A stretch of 6,143 bases of DNA from an uncultured Opitutia bacterium (GTDB lineage: Bacteria; Verrucomicrobiota; Verrucomicrobiia; Opitutales; UBA953). Where the stretch lies: NCBI GenBank assembly GCA_903840235.1, contig CAIMFE010000113.1:1-6143 (forward strand), written 5' to 3'. Positions 1 through 6,143 of this stretch are shown one piece after another (the stretch's first letter is position 1; the number at the start of each line of letters is the position of its first letter). The position numbers and the translations under genes are program-made. The notes under the pieces were generated by a model. The model was given only the letters and a program-made list of their open reading frames with translations. It was not told where the DNA came from and did not search any database.

Positions 1-1188
1 AGCGAGCGTGAGCGCTTTCACAATGTCTCCGCTCTTAGAAATACCACCATCCGCAATAATTCTCACACCGGATTTTGCAGCGGCGCGAGATGCAACATAG
101 AGTGCAGTCAATTGTGGAATGCCCACACCTGCGACCATACGCGTTGTACAAATGGATCCTGGGCCCTGCCCTATCTTAATCGCATCAGCTCCAGCGGCGG
201 CTAAAAAGTCAACTCCAGCACCACTGGTTACATTTCCAGCAATCAGCGTCGTGGACTTAAATTGTTTTCTTAATAATTTTAACGCATCGCCGACACCCTT
301 GGTAAAACCATGAGCCGTAGATATAGCTAAAGCATCCGCACCTTCGTCGATGAGAGCGGCGGCATGTTTAAGCAGCGCTTCTTTATCAACATCTCCATCC
401 ATAGTACGCGGTACATTAATCGCAACACCGACGCGTAAGCGGAAATCGCTATCTCGTGTCGGACGAACATGAGCGCGTGACTCTTCGGAAATTCTTTCAA
501 TATCACTCAAGGTAAATAGACCTCGCAGCTGATTCTTGGCATTGACCACGAGTAGTTTATTTTGGCCAACGTTTTCCGAAAAAAGTCGATCCGCTTTAGC
601 AATCGGATCTTTACCGAGGTCTTTTTCGAAAACCGCAAAGACTTTATCGCGCGGCGTCATTACATCGGCCACTTTACGCTGGCCGTGTCTTTCCTTGACC
701 GTGCTTCCAGGTAATAAACCTAAGAGTGTATTATCTTTTGAAACCACAGGAAATGTGCTGAAGGCCAGACCTTCGATTTCAATGCGGTGAAGAACTTCCG
801 CAATGGTGAGATCAGGGGAAACAACGGCCGGGTCGCCAATCATTCCGTGAATATGATTCTTCACTCGACGAACTTCTTTAATTTGTTCGTCCGATGACAT
901 ATTATAATGGAGAAGACCAAGCCCACCATTGAGTGCCATCGCAATCGCCATTTGGTGTTCGGTGACCGTGTCCATGTCGGACGACACAATAGGGAGAGAC
1001 AAACTGATGCTATCGGACAAGGACGAGTCGAGACGCGTCATCCGTGGTAGAACTTCGGAGTAATTGGTCGCCAGTGAGACATCATCGTAGGTCAAACCCA
1101 GCCCTGCATTAGCCGCAAAGAATAGATCGGCGGGGAGGAAGAAGCGTTCGTCGAGAGAAACGCGACTTTTGTTTTTTGAGGAAGCCAT
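1..1188 (-). CDS. guaB: IMP dehydrogenase, 3' end cut off by window edge
   Basis: This enzyme oxidises IMP to XMP with NAD in the cytoplasm, the committed step of guanine nucleotide synthesis. The frame is open from ATG 1186-1188 to the left edge, giving 396 residues without a stop; by the family's usual length roughly 100 C-terminal residues are missing, including the flap. Visible in order: the N-terminal barrel strand LTYDD (32-36), MDTVTE (71-76), two CBS domains (about 119-177 and 180-238), return to the barrel at RLRVGVA (250-256), AGNVTS (317-322), the active-site loop GPGSICTTR with catalytic Cys347, and the IMP-phosphate motif ADGGI (379-383). The catalytic Cys lies about 42 residues later than in E. 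coli: about 22 come from a longer N-terminus, and the rest from the CBS region and a longer segment near 257-285. The usual Asp of the (D)SSHG motif is Ser290 (STAHG). No other Met precedes the barrel, so the start is secure. It diverges from menC. The family call is firm; canonical activity is inferred. Confidence 0.93.
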   Translation of the reverse strand, partial: MASSKNKSRVSLDERFFLPADLFFAANAGLGLTYDDVSLATNYSEVLPRMTRLDSSLSDSISLSLPIVSSDMDTVTEHQMAIAMALNGGLGLLHYNMSSDEQIKEVRRVKNHIHGMIGDPAVVSPDLTIAEVLHRIEIEGLAFSTFPVVSKDNTLLGLLPGSTVKERHGQRKVADVMTPRDKVFAVFEKDLGKDPIAKADRLFSENVGQNKLLVVNAKNQLRGLFTLSDIERISEESRAHVRPTRDSDFRLRVGVAINVPRTMDGDVDKEALLKHAAALIDEGADALAISTAHGFTKGVGDALKLLRKQFKSTTLIAGNVTSGAGVDFLAAAGADAIKIGQGPGSICTTRMVAGVGIPQLTALYVASRAAAKSGVRIIADGGISKSGDIVKALTLA

Positions 1189-1280
1189 AGGTGTCGGTTT
1201 CCCCAAAGGGTATTAAACATCATTCACTGGGGTGGCAAATTGATTTTGCTCCTTGGCAAAATTTAAAGATACTTAAGGGA
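1189..1280. promoter_or_regulatory. Probable divergent guaB/menC promoter region
   Basis: About 92 bp separate the guaB ATG from the preferred menC ATG. The stretch is AT-rich, and its plus-strand translation resembles no MenC sequence I know. On the minus strand, TTGCCA (plus 1233-1238) could be the -35 of guaB, with TTTAAT (1212-1217, 15-bp spacer) or TAATAC (1210-1215, 17-bp spacer) as the -10. GGGGAAA (1198-1204) lies 9 bases before the guaB ATG as a modest ribosome site. On the plus strand, a weak TTGATT (1240-1245) and TTTAAA (1262-1267) pair has a 16-bp spacer and would leave menC a very short leader. All assignments are by eye. If menC really starts at GTG 1191, this region is coding instead. 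Confidence 0.4.
1243..1262. repeat. 7-bp inverted repeat between guaB and menC, candidate operator
   Basis: ATTTTGC (1243-1249) and GCAAAAT (1256-1262) form a perfect inverted repeat around the 6-base centre TCCTTG. In addition TGGCAAA occurs twice in direct orientation, at 1233-1239 and 1254-1260, exactly 21 bp apart, about two helical turns. The repeats overlap the candidate promoter elements, as a repressor site might. An RNA hairpin with this AT-rich stem would be weak and lacks a U-tract layout, so a terminator is unlikely. I do not recognise the binding protein. Chance occurrence in AT-rich DNA is possible. Confidence 0.3.
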
Positions 1281-2231
1281 ATGAATGACGGAAAATACGA
1301 GTTTTTGAGGGTACGGCGAGAATTCCGTCATCCGTTTGTAACAGGTGCAGGGAGTTTTACAGCTGTGGAAAGAATCTTAATCAAAACCGAAATGAATGGT
1401 GCGATTGGCTTTGGTGAAGTCGCCCCTTGGCCGAATTTTAATACAGAAAATATTTCACAGTGTCTCGACCTTCTTAATTCCTTCGCAGGAGATTTATATA
1501 AATTAAACGCTTACTTAAAAGAGTTAGCGGGCGAGTTTCCGTGTTTACGGGTGGCTCTCTCCTCCTGTCGTCATTGGGCTGAAATCGTAAATTTTAATCA
1601 AAAAACTTCCTGGGCTGGACTGGTTACCGATCCTACGCCCGAAAATATTGAAAGAAAAATAGCGGAGGGTTTTAAAACACTTAAACTTAAAATTTCTCCC
1701 CATACTTCTTTTTCAAATATTAAATCATTAATCTCTGCGGCACCTAAGAGTATTATTTTTCGCTTAGATGCTAATGGAAGTCTCAACTTACCCGAGGCAG
1801 AACAATGGGTAAATTTTGCGCTATCTTCCGATCAAGTAGAATTTATTGAGCAACCGCTTCCCGTAAATCACTCTGGATATAATCAACTGGATACTAAAAA
1901 GGTCGCACTCGATGAATCTTTTATTTCTCCCCATGAATTTAATTGGGCGGGCCCAGTGGTCGTAAAACCTTCCCTGGTGGGCGATTGGGATGTTTTTTTG
2001 GCCTGGCGTAAAACCCATTCTAACAGGGTCATTTATTCATCTGTCTTCGAAACTGCTTTTGGCCGCCAGGCCGCACTTTGGTTGGCTCATCTTGATCCAG
2101 CTGTCGGCGCGGTGGGCTTCGACACGTTAAACCAATTCAAAGATGATGGCTTAGACCGACATCGATCGGGCCCGGTGGTTGAAGGATTATCAAACTTCGA
2201 TTGGTTAGAATTATGGAGGAAATTTAAGTGA
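1281..2231 (+). CDS. menC: o-Succinylbenzoate synthase
   Basis: This enolase-superfamily enzyme dehydrates SHCHC to o-succinylbenzoate in menaquinone synthesis. From ATG 1281 it has 316 residues, close to E. coli MenC (about 320). The N-terminal capping domain (about 6-95) is followed by the barrel with the full catalytic set: KLK (Lys135 and Lys137), DAN (Asp163), EQP (Glu190), DES (Asp211) and VKP (Lys229). The Lys, Asp, Glu, Asp, Lys series sits within a few residues of the E. coli positions 131/133, 161, 190, 213 and 235, which supports this start. The C-terminal SSVFETAFG matches the family's SS(I/V)E segment. The frame extends upstream to GTG 1191, which has GAGGAA (1179-1184) 6 bases before it but begins only 2 bases from the guaB start codon; the 30 extra residues look like translated spacer. 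ATG 1281 has AAGG only 2 bases away, a weak site, so the start stays open. An amino-acid racemase role is possible in this superfamily but unlikely next to menE. Confidence 0.93.
   Translation: MNDGKYEFLRVRREFRHPFVTGAGSFTAVERILIKTEMNGAIGFGEVAPWPNFNTENISQCLDLLNSFAGDLYKLNAYLKELAGEFPCLRVALSSCRHWAEIVNFNQKTSWAGLVTDPTPENIERKIAEGFKTLKLKISPHTSFSNIKSLISAAPKSIIFRLDANGSLNLPEAEQWVNFALSSDQVEFIEQPLPVNHSGYNQLDTKKVALDESFISPHEFNWAGPVVVKPSLVGDWDVFLAWRKTHSNRVIYSSVFETAFGRQAALWLAHLDPAVGAVGFDTLNQFKDDGLDRHRSGPVVEGLSNFDWLELWRKFK
2215..2220 (+). promoter_or_regulatory. Strong ribosome binding site of menE
   Basis: GGAGGA ends 7 bases before GTG 2228 and lies inside the last codons of menC. This ideal spacing decides the menE start in favour of GTG: the codon overlaps the menC TGA as GTGA, and no in-frame ATG lies nearby. 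It suggests that translation of the two proteins is coupled. Confidence 0.8.
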
Positions 2232-3433
2232 AATCGATTGCTGTCTTTCACGCGGATCCAAAGAAGTATTTGGAAGAGGTTCTTACGGCACACTCTAATA
2301 GTCGTCCGGTTTTTTTAGGAAATCCTAACTGGGGTCCCACGGAATTAAAAAGCGCCGCGCAACTCATTCCTAAGGAAACCATTGTTGAGGGAATCCATCT
2401 CACGCCCCAAGGCCCAGCTCCGGCGAATTGGCCCGCGGCTTGGATGGATTGTCTTTTTATTCCTACAGGCGGCACGGGTGGAAAAGTTAAGTTTGTTATT
2501 CATAACACTAAAACCCTGCGCGCCGCCGCCTTGGGATTACGCGATGCTTTGGTGTCACGCGGACTGAGTTCCACGCTGCACGGTGCGAGTTTTACTCCAC
2601 CCTACCATGTCAGCGGTTTAATGCCCGTACTGCGTGCTCAATTTACCGGCGGTAGTTATGGCCACTACGATGGGCGTTTCTTAACCAATCAATCTCTACC
2701 CGAAATCAAATTACCCGCGGGAGGCACTAAAATCGCTTCGCTAGTGCACACGCAAATTTCCCGCATACTGGAGCACCCTGAAGGTTTAAAATGGTTAAAG
2801 CAGTTTAACGTAATTTTATTAGGCGGAGCCGCTGTTCCACGGCCCGTGGTCGATGCGATTCGAAATCACCATCTTCCCGTTTATGCAAGTTATGGAATGA
2901 CTGAAACGGCCGCACTCTGCGCATTCTGTCCGCCCGAAAAAATTTGGCGCGATGAACCGCTCCGAGGATACCCTCTGCCCGGCGTAAAATTTACAGAAAT
3001 TAATCACCACATCCGTATCCATTCACCTGCCTGTGGTTTGGGCTATTGGCTCGGTGAAAAATTCTCCGACCCTTATACTTCGGGCGATTTAGGACACGTG
3101 AATGCCGATGGCACGGTAGAAATTTTTGGGCGCGGTGACCGAATCATCAATTCGGGTGGAGAAAAAATAGATCCGACACGCGTTGAAGAAATTCTGAAGG
3201 CAACGGGGCTCGTAAAAGATATTTTTGTATTTGGCATGATTGATGCCCAATGGGGCCAACGGGTGGTGGCTTGTGTGGTGGCCAGCGAATATAATTCGGC
3301 GGCGCTTAAAAAAGCCGTGGAGGTTTTAGAGCCGGCCGCGCGTCCTAAAAATTATATCTTTGTCGAAAAAATCCCGCTCGATGCTCGCGGAAAATTCGAT
3401 CGCCTTGCTGCCGAAAAACTTTTGCAGATTTAG
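2228..3433 (+). CDS. menE: o-Succinylbenzoate--CoA ligase
   Basis: This ANL-superfamily adenylate-forming enzyme makes o-succinylbenzoyl-CoA from o-succinylbenzoate, ATP and CoA, the step after MenC. Its 401 residues make it shorter than many MenE proteins (about 450 in E. coli), mostly through a reduced N-terminus. Visible motifs: P-loop TGGTGGKVK (80-88), LLGGAAVP (197-204), YGMTET (222-227), TSGDLG (284-289) with ribose-binding Asp287, the hinge GRGDRI (301-306), GGEKI (310-314), and the C-terminal ARGK with the adenylation lysine Lys389. The P-loop has Gly84 where the family pattern expects Ser, Thr, Glu or Ile. The GTG start overlaps the menC stop by 4 bases behind a strong ribosome site. 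The gene runs tail to tail into kdsA with a 4-base overlap. The fold is certain; substrate specificity rests mainly on the menC neighbour. Confidence 0.9.
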   Translation: MKSIAVFHADPKKYLEEVLTAHSNSRPVFLGNPNWGPTELKSAAQLIPKETIVEGIHLTPQGPAPANWPAAWMDCLFIPTGGTGGKVKFVIHNTKTLRAAALGLRDALVSRGLSSTLHGASFTPPYHVSGLMPVLRAQFTGGSYGHYDGRFLTNQSLPEIKLPAGGTKIASLVHTQISRILEHPEGLKWLKQFNVILLGGAAVPRPVVDAIRNHHLPVYASYGMTETAALCAFCPPEKIWRDEPLRGYPLPGVKFTEINHHIRIHSPACGLGYWLGEKFSDPYTSGDLGHVNADGTVEIFGRGDRIINSGGEKIDPTRVEEILKATGLVKDIFVFGMIDAQWGQRVVACVVASEYNSAALKKAVEVLEPAARPKNYIFVEKIPLDARGKFDRLAAEKLLQI

Positions 3434-4224
3434 TTTCGGGCCGCTTTCCAAATACGCAGACACGATTCCACTAAAGCGGGGAATTCTGCTAAGGGCACTT
3501 GGCTAGGTCCGTCAGAAATCGCCTTCGTCGGATCGGGATGGGTTTCCATAAACAATCCGTCAGCACCGGCCGCTAAAGCAGCTTTGGCTAAAACTGGAAC
3601 GTACTCGCGTTGACCACCCGAAGCTCCGCCCGCCGCACCTGGTAATTGCACGGCATGCGTTGCATCCATAATCGTGGGGTAACCGTAGCTCGCCATGATT
3701 GGGAAGGATCTCATGTCCACCACGAGGTTTTGATATCCAAAAGTTGTCCCGCGATCTGTCTGCCAAATTTCAGCAGCGTTCGCGCCCTTTAATTTATCGA
3801 CCACGAATTTCATTTCGAATGGCGAAAGGAATTGTCCTTTTTTAACATTCACCACTTTGCCGGTTTTGGCAGCGGCCACGAGTAAGTCGGTCTGACGACA
3901 CATGAAGGCTGGAATTTGGAGTACATCGACAACCTTGCCCACAGGTTCACAGTGCTCGGGTCCATGGATATCCGTTAACGTAGCAAATCCATAATCTTTT
4001 TTAACGAGTTTAAGTAATTCTAAACCTGCTTCCATTCCAGGTCCACGATCTCCGCCCAAAGAAGTGCGGTTGGCTTTATCATAAGAACCTTTGAAAATAA
4101 TATTTAATTCTGGGAGTCGAGCCGACAGCGCCTTCAGCTCTTTCGCCACGGTGCGACAGTTGGATTCAGATTCAAGAGAACATGGACCAGCGATTAATAG
4201 TAATCTCCGCTTATCGTGTAACAT
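3430..4224 (-). CDS. kdsA: 3-Deoxy-8-phosphooctulonate synthase (KDO-8-P synthase), metal-dependent type
   Basis: It condenses phosphoenolpyruvate with arabinose 5-phosphate to Kdo 8-phosphate, the first committed step to the Kdo sugar of lipopolysaccharide core, and so points to a Gram-negative envelope. Its 264 residues match the family and form one barrel. Landmarks: IAGPCSLES (11-19), FKGSYDKANRTS (44-55), RGPG (60-63), RQTDLL (110-115), NVKKGQF (126-132), DRGTTFGY (157-164), DATH (187-190), METHPDP (226-232) and SDGPS (237-241). Cys15, His190, Glu227 and Asp238 correspond to the four metal ligands of the Aquifex-type enzyme (Cys11, His185, Glu222, Asp233). E. coli has Asn in place of the Cys, so this is the metal-dependent class. 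The start leaves only a few residues before the first strand, which is typical; no clear ribosome site is visible. It lies 45 bases downstream of polX and is probably cotranscribed with it. Confidence 0.97.
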   Translation of the reverse strand: MLHDKRRLLLIAGPCSLESESNCRTVAKELKALSARLPELNIIFKGSYDKANRTSLGGDRGPGMEAGLELLKLVKKDYGFATLTDIHGPEHCEPVGKVVDVLQIPAFMCRQTDLLVAAAKTGKVVNVKKGQFLSPFEMKFVVDKLKGANAAEIWQTDRGTTFGYQNLVVDMRSFPIMASYGYPTIMDATHAVQLPGAAGGASGGQREYVPVLAKAALAAGADGLFMETHPDPTKAISDGPSQVPLAEFPALVESCLRIWKAARN

Positions 4225-4269
4225 AAAAAGAGATTAGACAAAAATTTTGACCTAGGGCGAGCCGTATCC
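4225..4269 (-). other. polX-kdsA spacer, no clear signal
   Basis: These 45 bases separate the polX stop from the kdsA ATG. I see no convincing terminator hairpin. TCTAAT, about 10 bases before the kdsA ATG, could pass as a -10 box but lacks a matching -35. No Shine-Dalgarno sequence stands out. Read-through from polX into kdsA is the simplest interpretation. Confidence 0.5.
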
Positions 4270-5997
4270 TTACTTACGCCCCAGCCACTTTAAAACTTCG
4301 GGCAGTGAACGCGTATTTAAAACGTTTTCTTTGGTTAACCAACCCTTGCGGGCAATACGCACACCATGTGCCGCGAAGCCTAATTGTTCAATATCGTGAG
4401 CATCTGGATTAATCGACGTCAGCACACCCTTTTCGGAGGCTCGACGCCACCAACGCCAATCGAGATCCAATCTCCATGGGTTAGCGTTTAATTCGATGAT
4501 GGTATCATTCGCCGCGGCGGCATCGATAATCTTGGCGATGTCCACCTCGTAAGGCTCACGCTTATTAAGTAAGCGACCTGTAAGATGTCCGACCATATCC
4601 ACGTGTTCATTCTCAATCGCTTTAATAATCCGCTTGGTTTGCTCTTCTTTATCTAAGGTGAAGAGGTTGTGCACGGAGGCGACGACGAAGTCGAGTTTTC
4701 CTAAAACCTCATCGGTGAAATCGAGCGAACCGTCGCGCATAATATCCACTTCACTGCCACTTAAGACACGCACCTTAAATTTGCCCGACTGGTTAAATTT
4801 ATTAATTTCTTCTATTTGTTGAGCGAGTCGACTTTCGTCTAAGCCTCTGGCCTGAAAACTAGATTTAGAGTGGTCGGAAATTCCTAAATAACTCCAACCA
4901 AATTTTTCTGCAGCGGCGGCCATCTGTTCAAGCGTGTGATCGCCGTCCGAAGCTGTGGTGTGATTATGAAAAACTCCTTTGATATCTTCAAAGGCCACGA
5001 GCTTGGGCAGGTTATTCTTTTCGGACTCTTCAATTTCGCCCGCGCCTTCGCGTAATTCAGGAGGAATCCATTTTAACCCGAGGGCCTTGAAAACTTCTTC
5101 TTCATTTTTAGCACCAGGCGCTTTTTGCTTTTCGTCGACCGCTTTAAAACCCCACTCACTCATGCTTAAGCCCTGAGATAAAGCTCTTTGACGCATGGCT
5201 ACATTGTGTTCTTTGGATCCGGTAAAGTGGTGAAGGGCGAAATAAAATTGTTCTTCTGGGACCACGCGGAGATCGGCCTGAAGGCCATTTTCAAACCGCA
5301 CACTTGATTTAGTTTCTCCATGAGCGGTGACTTCTTTGACGCCAGGATAGTTTACAAACCAATCCATAATCGGCTTAGGCTCAGACGAGGCTACTAAGAA
5401 GTCTAAGTCTCCCACCGTTTCACGGGAGCGACGAAGTGAGCCAGCAGATTCGGCTAATTTTACTTGGGGGAGTTTTTTTAATCCGGCTAAAATGGGTTCA
5501 GCAATTTCCGCAGCATCAGCCCAGCGATGTCTTTTTCCATAAGCGATTCTGTTTTTGATTCCTTCTAAAATGTTAGTCTGCGTTTTAGCGCCAAACCCCT
5601 TGAGTTCTGCCACTTGTCCGCTGTCGCAAACCTCTTTTAATTTCTCGATGGTTTCGACCTGGAGTTGAACCCACAATGCGCGAACTTTTTTAGGTCCTAG
5701 GCCTGGTATTTGAATAACTTCTAATAAGCCCGGCGGTATACTTGCTTTTAATTTTTGGTGAAAAGGTAAAACTCCATCGCGGCGCAATGTAGTTATTTTA
5801 TCGACCAGCGCTTCACCCATTCCAGGAATTTCCGCGAGTTTATCAGTTTTAATTAGCTCGTCTAAATCTTCCGTGAGTGTTTCAAGAATGCGCGCACCAT
5901 TGGAGTACGCACGAATCTTAAACGGATTTTCTCCCGTTAACTCTAGTAAAGTGGCGATTTCATCTAAGACCGAAGCGATAGCAGATTTTTCCATCAT
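4270..5997 (-). CDS. polX: DNA polymerase X family protein with C-terminal PHP domain
   Basis: Bacterial PolX enzymes fill short gaps in base-excision repair, and their PHP domain adds nuclease activities. At 575 residues this is the usual length (B. subtilis PolX is about 570). Order: helical 8-kDa-like region (1-55), helix-hairpin-helix motifs IPGMG (57-61), IPGLG (97-101) and LKGFG (132-136), then a nucleotidyltransferase palm with GS (186-187), the catalytic pair Asp197/Asp199 in GDLD, and a third Asp242 in ADLRVV. The PHP domain (about 338-575) keeps its metal residues: His344 and His346, Asp351, Asp375-His376, Glu416, His443, His471, and Asp532/His534 in NPDAHD. Both catalytic centres therefore look intact. 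The start is one of two adjacent ATGs; the first overlaps the upstream stop as ATGA. AGGAGA (plus 6011-6016) is 13 bases from it, longer than ideal, so coupling to the upstream gene is likely. kdsA follows after 45 bases. Confidence 0.95.
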   Translation of the reverse strand: MMEKSAIASVLDEIATLLELTGENPFKIRAYSNGARILETLTEDLDELIKTDKLAEIPGMGEALVDKITTLRRDGVLPFHQKLKASIPPGLLEVIQIPGLGPKKVRALWVQLQVETIEKLKEVCDSGQVAELKGFGAKTQTNILEGIKNRIAYGKRHRWADAAEIAEPILAGLKKLPQVKLAESAGSLRRSRETVGDLDFLVASSEPKPIMDWFVNYPGVKEVTAHGETKSSVRFENGLQADLRVVPEEQFYFALHHFTGSKEHNVAMRQRALSQGLSMSEWGFKAVDEKQKAPGAKNEEEVFKALGLKWIPPELREGAGEIEESEKNNLPKLVAFEDIKGVFHNHTTASDGDHTLEQMAAAAEKFGWSYLGISDHSKSSFQARGLDESRLAQQIEEINKFNQSGKFKVRVLSGSEVDIMRDGSLDFTDEVLGKLDFVVASVHNLFTLDKEEQTKRIIKAIENEHVDMVGHLTGRLLNKREPYEVDIAKIIDAAAANDTIIELNANPWRLDLDWRWWRRASEKGVLTSINPDAHDIEQLGFAAHGVRIARKGWLTKENVLNTRSLPEVLKWLGRK

Positions 5998-6143
5998 ACC
6001 CGACTTTTTTTCTCCTGAAGGTAAATTTTATTTAATTCTAAAAAGTCGGCTTCCTTCGGACCGCTCTCGATCACGTGTTGATAATGACCCGCGTGTTGTA
6101 ATTCATATTCGGAAGCAGCCACGCGACGATCGATTTCATCTTC
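5994..6143 (-). CDS. gmk: Probable guanylate kinase, C-terminal fragment (5' part outside window)
   Basis: A frame open from the right edge gives 49 residues and a TGA stop (5994-5996). Residues RRVAASEYEL and HAGHYQHVI fit the conserved C-terminal helix and strand of guanylate kinases, which typically read like RRL...E...A..YDYVI just before VNDD. Here the usual VNDD is replaced by IESGPKEAD, followed by a helical tail that resembles the family's LKAII segment only loosely. Guanylate kinase phosphorylates GMP to GDP in the cytoplasm. The stop overlaps the polX start by 4 bases (ATGA), so this gene probably heads a gmk-polX-kdsA unit. The catalytic P-loop and GMP-binding site lie outside the window, so identity rests on this short tail alone; another alpha/beta kinase is possible. 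Confidence 0.6.
   Translation of the reverse strand, partial: EDEIDRRVAASEYELQHAGHYQHVIESGPKEADFLELNKIYLQEKKSRV

Noticed and set aside
119..790. Plus-strand open frames at 119-313 and 536-790
   Set aside because: They lie antisense to guaB, whose minus-strand frame is uninterrupted and carries recognisable IMP dehydrogenase motifs; the plus-strand peptides are low-complexity and lack family features.
1598..3022. Minus-strand open frames within menC and menE, and a second plus-strand frame at 2382-2567
   Set aside because: They are shadows of the two enzymes, which show complete catalytic motif sets in their own frames.
4225..4269. Possible terminator between polX and kdsA (AAAATTTT and CCTAGG palindromes)
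   Set aside because: The palindromes are short, AT-only or 6 bp, and not followed by a proper stem and U-tract on the minus strand.
4634..5176. Plus-strand open frames inside polX
   Set aside because: Serine-rich antisense translations of polX with no supporting ribosome site or motif.
1..6143. CRISPR arrays, tRNA or rRNA genes, insertion sequences, toxin-antitoxin or defence genes
   Set aside because: Nearly all bases belong to recognised housekeeping genes on one strand or the other; no regularly spaced repeats, cloverleaf-like segments or transposase motifs were seen.

Overview
The window looks like an ordinary stretch of Gram-negative chromosome with tightly packed biosynthetic genes. 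Every long gene-free stretch is accounted for. I found no mobile element, CRISPR array, RNA gene or phage feature, and nothing I would call a new multi-gene system. A KdsA enzyme (Kdo, hence lipopolysaccharide) implies an outer membrane, and MenC plus MenE imply classical o-succinylbenzoate menaquinone synthesis. The medium-to-low GC, the compact operons and a bacterial PolX carrying a PHP domain would fit a Bdellovibrio-like or other deltaproteobacterium-type lineage, but that placement is a guess from overall impression.

Layout. Positions 1-1188 (minus) hold most of an IMP dehydrogenase gene, guaB, cut by the left edge. A region of about 90 bp (1189-1280) probably serves as a divergent promoter region. 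On the plus strand follow menC (1281-2231, or from GTG 1191) and menE (2228-3433), joined by a 4-base overlap. menE meets kdsA (3430-4224, minus) tail to tail, also with a 4-base overlap. Upstream of kdsA on the minus strand lie polX (4270-5997) and the last 49 codons of a probable guanylate kinase gene, gmk (5994-6143, cut by the right edge). The gmk stop overlaps the polX start as ATGA.

How the genes relate. menC and menE encode consecutive steps of menaquinone synthesis: o-succinylbenzoate formation and its activation to the CoA thioester. gmk-polX-kdsA is probably one transcription unit mixing guanine nucleotide supply, DNA repair synthesis and lipopolysaccharide precursor synthesis. guaB, which lies on the same strand beyond menC-menE, also belongs to guanine nucleotide synthesis.

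The points most worth a second look are departures from family consensus inside otherwise normal enzymes. GuaB has Ser290 where IMP dehydrogenases normally carry an NAD-site Asp, plus extra N-terminal and internal residues. MenE has a glycine-rich variant of the AMP-binding P-loop. The guaB/menC intergenic region carries an inverted repeat and a spaced direct repeat.
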